Assembly (NCBI RefSeq): GCF_029689925.1
Contig: NZ_CP121445.1
Coordinates: forward strand, 5,502,501-5,566,500
Direction of reading: 5' to 3'
DNA: 64,000 nt
Source of the DNA: Anaerocolumna sp. AGMB13025
GTDB taxonomy: Bacteria; Bacillota; Clostridia; Lachnospirales; Lachnospiraceae
Shown here: positions 1 to 8,038 of the stretch, piece after piece
Layout of the letters: every line of letters starts with the position of its first letter
Numbering within the stretch: position 1 is the first letter of the stretch
Notes under the pieces: generated by a model
Told to the model about the DNA's origin: nothing
What the model saw: the letters and a program-made list of their open reading frames with translations, nothing else
Databases searched by the model: none
Translations under genes and position numbers: made by a program

Positions 1-2
1 CC

Positions 3-452
3 GTAGGTATTGATTCAGAAAGAGAGACCACTGATTTAAAGAATGAGAAAGCACACAGCGAAGTTTATATTGATACTGATCTGGAAATTCATCTCAAAAA
101 GTTAAGGATAGCCCAAACAGCTCTTTATAGGCAGTATATGAATAACGACTTGGTAGATCTCCCGGAGGATAACTTCATAAACTGCTTAATGCCAGATTTC
201 CGACCTATGACTGTTAACTACCTGCATCAACGTTTCGATAAGATTGTAAGTAAGCATGGACTTCCTGAAATAAGGTTATATGACGCACGTCATAGTCTTG
301 GAACCAATATGATGCGTGATGGAGAAAATCCTAAAGTAGTCGCAGAAATTCTTAGACATACCACCGTCAAAACGACTCTGGATAATTATTCACACGTTGA
401 TAAAGAAATGTATAAAAATGCGATAAAACGGTATAATAATAAGATTGGTTAA
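3..452 (+). CDS. Tyrosine recombinase (integrase), C-terminal part; gene cut by the window edge
   Basis: The frame is open from the first bases of the window, so this is the last ~149 residues of a longer gene. The visible part carries the catalytic C-terminal fold of phage-type integrases: an ARHS box (H-x-x-R type) near residue 97 of the fragment, an LRHTT segment, and a DNYSHV stretch that places the tyrosine nucleophile. Family knowledge: such enzymes insert and excise phages or integrative elements at tRNA genes. The first internal ATG (138) is not the true start, because typical integrase sequence (DSERETTDLKNEKAH) precedes it in frame. A tRNA 3' half 130 bp downstream supports its being the element's own integrase at its right border. 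Catalytic residues upstream of the window cannot be checked. Confidence 0.9.
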   Translation, partial: VGIDSERETTDLKNEKAHSEVYIDTDLEIHLKKLRIAQTALYRQYMNNDLVDLPEDNFINCLMPDFRPMTVNYLHQRFDKIVSKHGLPEIRLYDARHSLGTNMMRDGENPKVVAEILRHTTVKTTLDNYSHVDKEMYKNAIKRYNNKIG

Positions 453-585
453 AAAGCGGTTCAATCAATGGTTCAATCAAATTATATAAAAATACCCGAT
501 TTTGGCTTATGTATTAAATTTACAAACGCAGTGTTTATCAGGGTTTGACACCTGTTGTCATGGGCTGGTTTATACCTTATTACGC

Positions 586-627
586 TTGGTAAGGTAAAGG
601 TCTCGAGTTCAAGTCTCGTCGGGAGCT
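586..627 (+). other. 3' half of tRNA-Thr(GGT): probable attachment-site half
   Basis: Read from the anticodon loop, the sequence fits tRNA numbering exactly: loop TTGGTAA (anticodon GGT), 3' anticodon strand, variable loop AGGTC, T-stem TCGAG, T-loop TTCAAGT, CTCGT, acceptor CGGGAGC, discriminator T. The upstream 5' half does not fold as a tRNA: nothing near 555 pairs with CGGGAGC. With an integrase reading toward it, this is best read as the host-side 3' half left at the right border of an integrated element; the intact tRNA-Thr should lie left of the window. One T-stem pair (49-65) is mismatched. Confidence 0.68.
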
Positions 628-679
628 TCTTTTTAACTCTAGTGAAACAAGGATTAGAGCGATTTTAATAAAAATTTGG

Positions 680-702
680 CCACTCAGAAATGAGTGGTTT
701 TT
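680..702 (+). terminator. Intrinsic terminator
   Basis: CCACTCA / TGAGTGG seven-pair stem with GAAA loop, followed by five T. It could end transcripts crossing the attachment site. Confidence 0.7.
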
Positions 703-1096
703 GTATGTTTGGGGATTATTGGGGGAGACCAAATTTTCCCTGCTGGTGACTCAGCGTCAGCCTTTTGGAATTCTGGACATAACTTACTTGTGAAAAAGAA
801 TCATGCCTGAATCCATACCCAAGAAAAAATATGTTAGTTACTAGTAGGTTAAATTATAATTATGTAGAACATATATTTACTTAATGGTATAAATATCCCA
901 TACTATATTTATTAATATGAAAATGTAGCTTTTAAGATTTCATTATTAATTCAGAGGAATTATCAAAAAATCTTTAAATCGTAATATACATATAATTTTT
1001 AAGCAATAAAAACAACACCAAAAAATCCACCGTGGCTTTTTTGCGTACTAAGTTAATGTTACTAATTTGTAAGCAATAAAAGAAATATATTTCTAA
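703..1096. other. AT-rich spacer, no gene seen
   Basis: No reading frame with a credible ribosome site and no recognisable RNA. It is junction-side DNA next to the putative attachment site. Confidence 0.5.
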
Positions 1097-1128
1097 TAAA
1101 AAAAATCAGGACCGAACATTCGGTCCTG
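1097..1128 (-). terminator. Terminator of the cold-shock gene
   Basis: Perfect ten-pair stem CAGGACCGAA / TTCGGTCCTG with a two-base gap, followed on the minus strand by a T-rich tract. Confidence 0.85.
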
Positions 1129-1206
1129 TAAAACTTACTATTATAGATACAAATTTTATATGGATAAAAACTAGCGTACATCTAAATAATCTGTTTTATT
1201 TTTGGT

Positions 1207-1416
1207 TTATGCTATGCAAACGTTGGCTGCACTTATCTTACCGCTTCTTGAATCTTTTTGGATATCAAAAGTTACTGATTGACCTTCTTCGAGGCTTTTG
1301 AATCCATTAGAAGAAATTGCAGAATAATGTACAAATACATCTTCTCCACCATTTTCATTGGTTATAAAACCATAACCTTTTTGAGCATTAAACCATTTTA
1401 CTGTACCGTTATTCAT
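1207..1416 (-). CDS. cspA: Cold-shock protein (CspA family)
   Basis: A 69-residue single cold-shock domain. Both RNA-binding motifs are visible: KGYGFI (RNP1, ~residue 13) and VFVHY (RNP2, ~residue 27). The start is TVKWFNAQKGYG-like, as in all Csp proteins. Family knowledge: a cytoplasmic single-strand nucleic-acid chaperone that melts mRNA structure after cold shock or on growth resumption. GGAGG lies eight bases before the ATG. The gene is monocistronic, with its own promoter (1541-1569), a ~118-nt untranslated leader and a strong terminator. Long leaders are typical of cold-inducible csp genes, so thermal control through the leader is likely but not shown. Which paralogue it is (cspA, B, C or D) cannot be decided. 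Confidence 0.95.
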   Translation of the reverse strand: MNNGTVKWFNAQKGYGFITNENGGEDVFVHYSAISSNGFKSLEEGQSVTFDIQKDSRSGKISAANVCIA

Positions 1417-1540
1417 TTACGATACCTCCATTATAATATTTGTATCAAAATTCATATAAAAAAAGCTGGCGCAAACACAAATCAGTTAAAAGAACGACTT
1501 GTATAATAGGCCAACTCTGATAATTTTTGATTACTTTTAG

Positions 1541-1569
1541 ATGATAGCACACCTTATAATTTATGTCAA
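1541..1569 (-). promoter_or_regulatory. Sigma-A promoter of the cold-shock gene
   Basis: TTGACA (1564-1569 on the minus strand), 17-bp spacer, TATCAT (1541-1546). The start near 1534 gives a leader of about 118 nt before the csp ATG. Confidence 0.75.
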
Positions 1570-1811
1570 CTAAAATTTTACAGTTTGAAAAAGTTGTTGG
1601 AAAGTTTATATATTGAATTAGCCTGGACATAATTCTTCTATATGGCTTCTTCATTCTAGCCCATTAACTTAACTTTTACAACAGCCTACCCAAATTTATA
1701 TATTTATATCATTACATTTATATCCAGATATGGTAATTATTTTCATTGTCTCACTTGACACAATCTGTTACTATGTTACTTGTTATATTCCCCAGTATAA
1801 CATCCCTTATC

Positions 1812-1843
1812 AGCCCCGTGAGCCCACCATGCTACACGGGGCT
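1812..1843. other. GC-rich stem-loop without T-tract
   Basis: AGCCCCGTG / CACGGGGCT nine-pair stem just past the end of the following minus-strand gene. Neither side has a proper T-run, so it may protect a 3' end or be a weak terminator. Confidence 0.4.
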
Positions 1844-1862
1844 TTAATTATCTTTGTCATTT

Positions 1863-2219
1863 CTATTCTTTATTATTGCTATTACATTCCTTTATTTCCA
1901 TTAATATTTCCAAAGACCGCTCACTGTTTTCTACAAGTTTACCAAACCCGTACATGATCAGCGATACGATATAACTTCCGATCAGAAAGAGTATTGATAT
2001 CAACATGTTAGTCCTGGCATAATAAGCTCGGTTTCCGGCTGTCAAAAGCAGGTCATCGCCACCTGAACCGCCATAATAAGAGGAAAAAGGTATCATTTCA
2101 TAATTTTTGAGATAAATGATGGTATATCCAATTAATGCGGTAATACCGATCAAGAAACATATAATAAATAGTATCAAAGCCGTTATTCTTATTATTTTGC
2201 CGGTATTGTCTTTTAACAT
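1863..2219 (-). CDS. Small membrane protein of unknown function
   Basis: About 118 residues from the ATG at 2219, chosen because TTGGAG lies six bases upstream; an earlier in-frame ATG at 2249 has no ribosome site. Two hydrophobic helices are visible: residues ~10-38 after a short basic start, and ~68-95. Between them is a ~35-residue loop with a Gly-rich stretch (YYGGSGGDDLL). The C-terminus is a charged, probably cytoplasmic, Glu-rich tail (SERSLEILMEIKE). I recognise no family. The topology suggests both ends in the cytoplasm. It stands alone between two non-coding stretches. Confidence 0.6.
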   Translation of the reverse strand: MLKDNTGKIIRITALILFIICFLIGITALIGYTIIYLKNYEMIPFSSYYGGSGGDDLLLTAGNRAYYARTNMLISILFLIGSYIVSLIMYGFGKLVENSERSLEILMEIKECNSNNKE

Positions 2220-2298
2220 TATAACTCCAATCTGTGCGCCTATGCACACCTACTAATCAGCTATTGAAAAAAACTACTCCTGTTTTGCTAATGCCTAT

Positions 2299-2376
2299 GC
2301 AAACCGCATCGCAAATTGCCTTTGCATACTGCATTGCATACCGCATTGCATACCGCTCTGCATACCGCATTGTATA
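2299..2376. repeat. 12-bp tandem repeat (GCATACCGCATT)
   Basis: Four close copies from 2324 to 2371, preceded by two degenerate ones. The copies diverge at one to three positions. Open frames on either strand give only AYRIAYRSAYR-type low-complexity peptides without ribosome sites, so it is not coding. Confidence 0.8.
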
Positions 2377-2743
2377 CCACAAAACCAGCTTACAGGATTG
2401 TGTGAATAAAAGGATGAATATCCTTTTTCCACACTTCAATACTCCTTTTACTTTATTATTTTAAATTATCGTTAAGGAATTGTCAATTTAATGAAAATAG
2501 TACCATTATATCAGAATACTTCCAGTGCTCACAAACGAATTCACGATGTGTATTTTGCTGATGTAACATCACAGAAAGCCTTAGAATTGCCTCATACCTG
2601 CACTTCCATACAGTAATATAAAAATAACGTTAAATAATTATTATCTGTTATACAAAAAGTTATCTTCGGTATATAATAACATAAAGAATAATTTATCTTC
2701 AATCTCAGTAATATACATCATCTGATTGGGAAAGGACTTCGAT

Positions 2744-3544
2744 ATGGATCGCGCTTTTACAAAACAAATCAGGAAAATTAATCAAAAAGAAGAAGCTTTT
2801 TTAAATACCAGAGTGAATCCTCTCGTGAAAAATAAAATCACACCCTTAATGGATAAAGTACAAGAAAAGATACCGGAGAAATTAAGTTCTGGTCTGGAGG
2901 CTGCTTTTGAGAAAAGCTTTCGGTTATTTTTCGAAAAGGGAAATAAATACATTGAGAAAACTTATAATAAAGAAGACAGACAATTTGATTTCGAAATAAA
3001 TGACTATGCTGTTGAGAAAAAATTTAACACCAAATCTATTAAAAGGTTAGATAAGCCATCCAACATTTCCACTGCACTCAATACTTCTTTTTCTGTGGTG
3101 GAGGGCGGCGTACTGGGTATACTTGGTATTGGGCTTCCGGATATACCTATCTTTATTTCTCTTATTTTAAAGACAATTAACGAAGTTGCTTTAAGCTACG
3201 GTTTTGACTACAATACAATAGAAGAAAAGGCCTATATCCTGCGGTTGATACAGGGGGCTTTAACAAAGGAAGAAAAGCAAAAAGAAGTGAACTCTGTACT
3301 CGATGCCTTATCTGAAAAAATCGACCATCAGATTTGTTCTAACATCAATTTAGACGAAGAAATGAAACAGACTTCAAAGGTTCTCTCTGATGCCCTGCTA
3401 ACCGCTAAATTTATTCAGGGCATTCCGCTGGTAGGCGCTGTAGGAAGTGTTGTTAATTTCAATGTAATTCAAAAAGTGGGACGTTATAGTAAGCTCAAAT
3501 ATAAGAAAAGGTATCTTTTAAAGAAATTCAGTGATAAAGCATGA
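2744..3544 (+). CDS. EcsC family protein
   Basis: About 266 residues. The start at 2744 is preferred because AAAGGA sits seven bases upstream; a TTG at 2726 is the alternative. Resembles the EcsC family (named for the third gene of the Bacillus ecs locus, of unresolved molecular function). The central part has the family's hydrophobic Gly-rich block (VVEGGVLGILGIGLPDIPIF, ~115-135), and a second one near 230 (FIQGIPLVGAVGSVVNF). The N-terminal ~80 residues are highly charged and helical. No signal peptide is seen; membrane association through the two hydrophobic blocks is likely. The last codons and stop form the first unit of a 35-bp tandem repeat that continues downstream. No ecsA or ecsB is adjacent. 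Confidence 0.8.
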   Translation: MDRAFTKQIRKINQKEEAFLNTRVNPLVKNKITPLMDKVQEKIPEKLSSGLEAAFEKSFRLFFEKGNKYIEKTYNKEDRQFDFEINDYAVEKKFNTKSIKRLDKPSNISTALNTSFSVVEGGVLGILGIGLPDIPIFISLILKTINEVALSYGFDYNTIEEKAYILRLIQGALTKEEKQKEVNSVLDALSEKIDHQICSNINLDEEMKQTSKVLSDALLTAKFIQGIPLVGAVGSVVNFNVIQKVGRYSKLKYKKRYLLKKFSDKA

Positions 3545-3719
3545 GATATCTATGAAAGAAATTCAGTGATAAAGCATGAAATATCTCTGAAAGAGATTCA
3601 GCGATAAAGCATGAAATATCTCTGAAAGAAATTCAGCGATAAAGCATGAAATATCTCTGAAAGAAATTCAGCGATAAAGCATGAAATATCTCTGAAAGAA
3701 ATTCAGCGATAAAGCATGA
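3520..3719. repeat. 35-bp minisatellite running out of the EcsC gene
   Basis: Nearly six direct copies with starts at about 3520, 3554, 3589, 3624, 3659 and 3694. Units differ at single positions (CAGTGAT or CAGCGAT; GAAATTC or GAGATTC). The first unit contains the last seven codons and the TGA of the EcsC gene. There are no spacers, so this is not a CRISPR array. Confidence 0.92.
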
Positions 3720-3840
3720 ATTTTGTTAAGCAGCTAGTTTAAATACTGAATATGGGTGTAAAATTATTTGGCGTTAATAGATGATCGTCAATTGTATAAC
3801 TAATAGTTATATGCTGTTAACTTTAAAGTTTCTCAATCTA

Positions 3841-3892
3841 ATAAACTGCCAGGTCAATAGCGGTGTATAGAACCGTTCTATTAATCTGGCAG
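3841..3892 (-). terminator. Terminator of the cysE-rlmB operon
   Basis: Outer stem CTGCCAG / CTGGCAG enclosing a second paired block (CAATAG / CTATT region), followed on the minus strand by TTTAT. The T-tract is short. Confidence 0.6.
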
Positions 3893-3905
3893 CTTTGTAT
3901 AAGTC

Positions 3906-4646
3906 TTAATTCATTCTTTGTCTAACTATTTCATACGCTAATACGCCCATAGCCACAGAGGCATTGAGAGAATCTATATTGCCAAACATGGGAATTTTAG
4001 CTATATAATCGCACTTCTCTTTAATCAGCCTTCCAACCCCTTCTCCTTCACTTCCAATTACCAGTCCGATGGGTCCCTTCAGATTCTGTCTGTACATAAC
4101 TTCTCCGTCCATGTCTGCACAGACAAACCAAAGTCCTTTTTCTTTTAGTTCTTCAATGGTAGCAGCTAAATTAGTGACTTTAGCTACAGGAGTATAGTTA
4201 ATTGCTCCCGCAGATGTTTTAGCTACGGTGGCTGTTAAACCTACCGCACGCCTTTTGGGAATAATAACACCGTGTGCACCGGCCTGGTTGGCAGTTCTGA
4301 TAATAGCGCCCAGATTATGTGGATCTTCGATACTGTCCAGTAAAATAAGGAACGGTGGTTCTCCCTTTTCCTCGGCGGCTTTTAACATATCTTCCACTTC
4401 CGCATATTCATATGCAGCAGCATAAGCAATAACCCCTTGATGCTTGCCGGCTTCAGATAGCTGATCCAGTCTTTCTTTTTTCACAAAAGTTAAGATGGTA
4501 TCGCCTTTTTTAGCTTCTCTAATAATGGACTTAATGGGCCCATCCTGGCAGCCATCCAGTATAAAGAGCCTGTCAATGGTCTTACCCGAACGGAAGGCCT
4601 CCAGTACCGCATTACGGCCTTCAATTGTAAATTCTTCATATCTCAT
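3906..4646 (-). CDS. rlmB: 23S rRNA 2'-O-methyltransferase, RlmB/TrmH family (SPOUT)
   Basis: 246 residues, the normal size. The N-terminal substrate-binding domain (~1-75, EGRNAVLEAF) is followed by a SPOUT methyltransferase domain. Family motifs seen: LDSIEDPHNLGAIIRTA near 105, IGSEGEGVG near 195, and NIDSLNASVAMGVLAYE at the end, which together form the knotted SAM site. Known role: methylation of the 2'-OH of a guanosine in 23S rRNA (G2251 in E. coli); the exact target nucleotide is not provable here. It is the last gene of the operon, 16 bp after mrnC. The gene order cysS-mrnC-rlmB is standard in Firmicutes. Confidence 0.92.
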   Translation of the reverse strand: MRYEEFTIEGRNAVLEAFRSGKTIDRLFILDGCQDGPIKSIIREAKKGDTILTFVKKERLDQLSEAGKHQGVIAYAAAYEYAEVEDMLKAAEEKGEPPFLILLDSIEDPHNLGAIIRTANQAGAHGVIIPKRRAVGLTATVAKTSAGAINYTPVAKVTNLAATIEELKEKGLWFVCADMDGEVMYRQNLKGPIGLVIGSEGEGVGRLIKEKCDYIAKIPMFGNIDSLNASVAMGVLAYEIVRQRMN

Positions 4647-4662
4647 TTCTAATTAACCTCCA

Positions 4663-5112
4663 TTAGTCCTCTATATTTAATCCTGCTTTTATAATGTTAA
4701 GAATTCTTGCAAATTCATTATTCAGGTACAGATACCCGATTAAAGCTTCAAAACCGGTTGCCGACCGGTATTCTGTTATACTTGCATTTTTAGCAGAGGT
4801 AAAGGACTTGGCATTACGTCCCCTTTTATAAATAGCTAGTTCTTCCTCTGTCAGCTTGTCCTCTATTTTGTGGAACAGCTCCATTTGTGCAGGAGCTTTA
4901 ACTAAACTGCTGACCTGTCTGTGCAGTTTATTAACAGGTGCATTTCCTTTTTCTACTACCAGGGTACGTATAATCAGGTCATAAACCACGTCACCGATAA
5001 ATGCCAGGGTAAGGGGGGAATAGGTCTTTAAATCCGTATCCGGGAGATGCAGTTTTGTTTTAATGTATTGGATCAGATTTAACTCTGCATTTTCTTCTAT
5101 GCTCTTTTCCAT
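4663..5112 (-). CDS. mrnC: Mini-ribonuclease III
   Basis: 149 residues: an RNase III catalytic domain without the double-strand-binding domain. The LAFIGDVVYDLIIR segment near residue 33 matches the family signature holding a metal-binding Asp. GFEALIGYLYL near 125 holds the second acidic site. Known role: matures the ends of 23S rRNA in Bacillus. The start overlaps the end of cysS by 16 bp, so translation is probably coupled, and expression follows the T-box. Confidence 0.93.
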   Translation of the reverse strand: MEKSIEENAELNLIQYIKTKLHLPDTDLKTYSPLTLAFIGDVVYDLIIRTLVVEKGNAPVNKLHRQVSSLVKAPAQMELFHKIEDKLTEEELAIYKRGRNAKSFTSAKNASITEYRSATGFEALIGYLYLNNEFARILNIIKAGLNIED

Positions 5113-6494
5113 CGAACACCTTCTCTCGTGTCTTCCAATATAATTCCCTTTTCTAATAGAAGATTTCTAATTTCATCTGCTTTGGCAAAGTCTTTGCTCT
5201 TTCTTGCATTCTGCCTATCCTCTATCAGCTGTTCAACTTCTTCTGCTAACAGTTCTTCTTCCTTCTTTGCCTGAATTCCTAATATATCGGTTAACTTAAG
5301 GACTTTATCCAGCAGGGTCTGAATCACTTCTTTGGAATTATCAGAAGTCAGGTTAGAGTTGGCGGCTTTTACAATTTCAAAGATAGCAGCAATGGCATCT
5401 GCCGTATTAAAATCATCCTCCATGGCAGCATCAAACTTTGCATTTAAACTCTCAATTTCACCAATCAGATTTTTCTCAGCTTCGCTTAGTTCTTTGGAAG
5501 CTGCCGAATCCAAAAGATGTTCCAGATTGTAAACCGCCGTAAGGATACGTTCCAAGCCGTTTTGGGAAGCCTCCATTAAATCCCTGCTAAAATTAAGAGG
5601 ACTTCTGTAATGGGCACTTAGCATAAAGAAACGCAGGACCTGAAGAGGATATTCTTCGCTGATTTCCCTTACCGTAAAGAAGTTACCATCTGATTTGGAC
5701 ATCTTTTTATTGTCGATATTTAAAAACGCATTATGCATCCAGTATTTAGCAAATTCTTTACCGTTGCAGGCTTCACTCTGGGCTATTTCATTTTCATGGT
5801 GGGGGAATACTAGATCTTCTCCGCCTGCATGGATATCAATCTGTTCACCCAGGTATTTTTTACTCATAACCGAGCATTCAATATGCCAGCCGGGTCTTCC
5901 GTCACTCCAGGGAGACGTCCAGTAAGGTTCTCCTTCCTTTTTGGGTTTCCAGAGAACAAAATCCATGGGATCTTCCTTTTCATCGACAACAGCAATACGA
6001 ATTCCCGCCTCCAGATCATCGATATTCTTTTTGGATAGTTTACCATAGTCTTTAAAGCTTCTCGTTCTGAAATAAACCGTACCGTTTTTCTCATAGGCAT
6101 GACCCTTCTTAATTAGGGTTGAAATCATTTCAATCATGCCGTCGATTTCCTCTGTTGCTTTTGGATTGGTGGTTGCCGGTTTTATATTAAGTCCCTCCAT
6201 ATCCTTATGGCATTCCTCAATGTATCGTTCCGAAATTGTGGTAGCGGTTACACCTTCTTCAATGGCCTTCTTAATAATTTTGTCATCAACATCTGTAAAA
6301 TTCGATACAAAATTCACTTCATATCCTTTATATTCCAGATATCTTCTGACGGTATCAAATACAATTACAGGTCTTGCATTCCCGATGTGAATATAATTAT
6401 ATACCGTAGGTCCGCACACATACATGCGGACCTTACCCTCCTCTATGGGAATAAATTCTTCCTTTTTCTTCGTTAAAGTATTGTATAGTTTCAT
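5097..6494 (-). CDS. cysS: Cysteinyl-tRNA synthetase
   Basis: 465 residues from the ATG at 6494 (MKLYNTLTKKKEEF), chosen because AGAGG lies six bases upstream; an upstream in-frame ATG at 6527 adds 11 residues from repeat DNA and is unlikely. The class I signatures are present: GPTVYNYIHIGNARP (HIGH variant) near 29 and KMSKSDGNF near 266. The zinc-site residues C28 and the HIECS and HHENE segments are recognisable. Joins cysteine to tRNA-Cys in the cytoplasm. It sits after cysE in a T-box operon, so it should rise when tRNA-Cys is uncharged. The ribosome site lies inside a family L repeat. Confidence 0.96.
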   Translation of the reverse strand: MKLYNTLTKKKEEFIPIEEGKVRMYVCGPTVYNYIHIGNARPVIVFDTVRRYLEYKGYEVNFVSNFTDVDDKIIKKAIEEGVTATTISERYIEECHKDMEGLNIKPATTNPKATEEIDGMIEMISTLIKKGHAYEKNGTVYFRTRSFKDYGKLSKKNIDDLEAGIRIAVVDEKEDPMDFVLWKPKKEGEPYWTSPWSDGRPGWHIECSVMSKKYLGEQIDIHAGGEDLVFPHHENEIAQSEACNGKEFAKYWMHNAFLNIDNKKMSKSDGNFFTVREISEEYPLQVLRFFMLSAHYRSPLNFSRDLMEASQNGLERILTAVYNLEHLLDSAASKELSEAEKNLIGEIESLNAKFDAAMEDDFNTADAIAAIFEIVKAANSNLTSDNSKEVIQTLLDKVLKLTDILGIQAKKEEELLAEEVEQLIEDRQNARKSKDFAKADEIRNLLLEKGIILEDTREGVRWKRA

Positions 6495-6597
6495 TTTAAC
6501 CTCTATTCTTGCGCACGCTCCTTGCACATACCAAGTTTGTGGTGCGCAAGCACAAACTTGCGGTTGAAAAATTTATTTTTCAACCTAAACTCCTATC
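6495..6597 (-). repeat. Family L leader repeat, copy 1 (module Y only), before cysS
   Basis: On the minus strand it runs from AGGAGTTTAGG through the hairpin GGTTGAAAAAT / ATTTTTCAACC. It then has two mutually exclusive pairings (CAAGTTTGTG / CACAAACTTG, or CTTGCGCAC / GTGCGCAAG) and ends in AATAGAGGTTAA directly before the cysS ATG. The last part is the gene's ribosome site. Related copies are at 23161 and 35149. A 26-codon frame (6503-6583, TTG start) fills it and stops inside the ribosome site. Confidence 0.88.
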
Positions 6598-6631
6598 TGC
6601 TAACTATTTTATTTTTTAACTTAATGGACTG

Positions 6632-7297
6632 TTAATGAATTTCCAGATGATTAAGCCTGCTACTAAGCTCCTGTAATTCATCTTTTAGCCTATCGTTTTC
6701 TTTCTGGAGCTCAATTAAATCATTATAAACCGGATCTGGAAGATGTACCTGATCCATATCTTCCCTTGGTATCTTCACATTATCCCGCTTAACAACCCGC
6801 CCCGGTACACCTACTACCGTAGAATTCGGCGGTATTTCTGATAAAACCACTGAACCGGCACCAATTTTGGAATTTTCGCCTACCGTAAAGGAACCTAGGA
6901 TTTTAGCACCTGCACTGATCATTACGTTATTTCCTATGGTTGGATGTCTTTTACCGGTTTCCTTGCCGGTACCACCCAGGGTAACACCCTGATATAAGGT
7001 TACATTATCCCCGACTATTGCTGTTTCTCCGATTACTACTCCATGACCATGGTCAATAAACAGCCCTTTACCAATCGTTGCTCCCGGATGGATTTCTATT
7101 CCGGTTTTTCTTGCGGTTCGCTGGGAATACCACCGGGCAAGGAAATAATGTTTTCCTACATATAATTTATGTGCAATTCTATATCTGATTATAGCATGAA
7201 AGCTTGGATATAGAAATACTTCAAAAGGTGTTTTTATTGCCGGATCTCTTTCCTTTATAATTCGCATTTCTTCTTTAATATATCCGATAAAGCCCAT
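6632..7297 (-). CDS. cysE: Serine O-acetyltransferase
   Basis: 221 residues, the short (EpsC-like) form common in Firmicutes. Left-handed beta-helix hexapeptide repeats run from ~70 to ~175 (IHPGATIGKGLFIDHGHG, VIGETAIVGDNVTLYQGVTL). The His and Asp of DHGHG and the GGTGKETGKRHP loop form the active site. The C-terminal ~35 residues are a charged coiled coil (LQKENDRLKDELQELSSRL), an extra tail. Makes O-acetylserine from serine and acetyl-CoA for cysteine synthesis. First gene behind the Cys T-box; GGAGG precedes the ATG. About 137 bp of mostly repeat DNA separates it from cysS. Confidence 0.95.
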   Translation of the reverse strand: MGFIGYIKEEMRIIKERDPAIKTPFEVFLYPSFHAIIRYRIAHKLYVGKHYFLARWYSQRTARKTGIEIHPGATIGKGLFIDHGHGVVIGETAIVGDNVTLYQGVTLGGTGKETGKRHPTIGNNVMISAGAKILGSFTVGENSKIGAGSVVLSEIPPNSTVVGVPGRVVKRDNVKIPREDMDQVHLPDPVYNDLIELQKENDRLKDELQELSSRLNHLEIH

Positions 7298-7577
7298 ATA
7301 TTCTACCTCCTAGAATTATAGTCAAACATTAAAGCATAATACTAATCTCTTATCGTAACATAAGAAAAGATGTTTATTTAACTGTATAATAAGTACATTT
7401 TCTTTACTCTTAAAGTATGTCTCCTGTTTTGCATTTTATTGCTTGAATATCGAAACAGAGATTTATCATCTATATGGTAATTTATCTTAGAAGTTACATA
7501 ATTTTATAAAATTAAAAGCTAACTTCTTAAGTTACAGCAAATTTCTTATGTTACATGCATCCTATAAAAGCACAAAA

Positions 7578-7846
7578 AAACTTCGTCTCTCATAGTAAGA
7601 GACGAAGTTTTCCGTGGTTCCACTCTATTTTGTAACGTATTCCCGTCAGGAATACCAGCTACCTTTTTATGACACATAACGGCTGCTACCGGATCAAGCT
7701 AAGTCAAAGACCTCACCTAATCAGCTCCCAAATGCACTTCGTTCATAATCTGGCAAAGAATGCTTTCAGCCGGTGACATTCTATCTCTGCTGCCTTCCTA
7801 TTAACTACTTTTTTGTTCAACGCTTTTTACTTATTGGTATAATACT
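7578..7846 (-). promoter_or_regulatory. T-box leader, cysteine-specific
   Basis: Read on the minus strand, the T-box AGAGTGGAACCACG (7613-7626) pairs with the uncharged tRNA tail. It is followed by a 13-pair terminator stem AAACTTCGTCTCT / AGAGACGAAGTTT (7578-7610) and a T-run. The specifier loop reads GAAGTGCATT, with TGC (Cys) at 7734-7736. The genes behind are cysE and cysS, which fits a cysteine specifier. Mechanism known for the family: uncharged tRNA-Cys stabilises the antiterminator and lets transcription proceed. Confidence 0.95.
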
Positions 7847-7852
7847 ATATCT

Positions 7853-7881
7853 ATTCTATGCAACAAACGCGAAAATGTCAA
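7853..7881 (-). promoter_or_regulatory. Promoter of the Cys T-box operon
   Basis: TTGACA (7876-7881), 17-bp spacer, TAGAAT (7853-7858), placed just upstream of the T-box RNA. Confidence 0.8.
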
Positions 7882-8038
7882 TATTCCTGTACTAACTGAT
7901 GTAAAATTTCTGTTTTAATTGATCAAAATTATTCTTTAAATATCTTAAGCTATGATGATGCCTGCAACTATGAAATCTCCTTGATGTTAAAAATGAAGTT
8001 TTCAGTATAATCATCCCACAACTATGACCCTGTAACTT

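Noticed and set aside
555..627. Complete tRNA-Thr gene
   Set aside because: Only the 3' half fits; the 5' half has no acceptor or D-stem complementarity, so it is an attachment-site half.
1445..1654. 69-codon minus frame over the csp leader and promoter
   Set aside because: It overlaps the promoter and leader of csp and has no ribosome site.
2234..2464. Frames over the 12-bp repeat (AYRIAYRSAYR type)
   Set aside because: Low-complexity translation of DNA repeats, no ribosome site on either strand.
3520..3719. CRISPR array
   Set aside because: Units are contiguous 35-bp copies without spacers and no cas gene is present.
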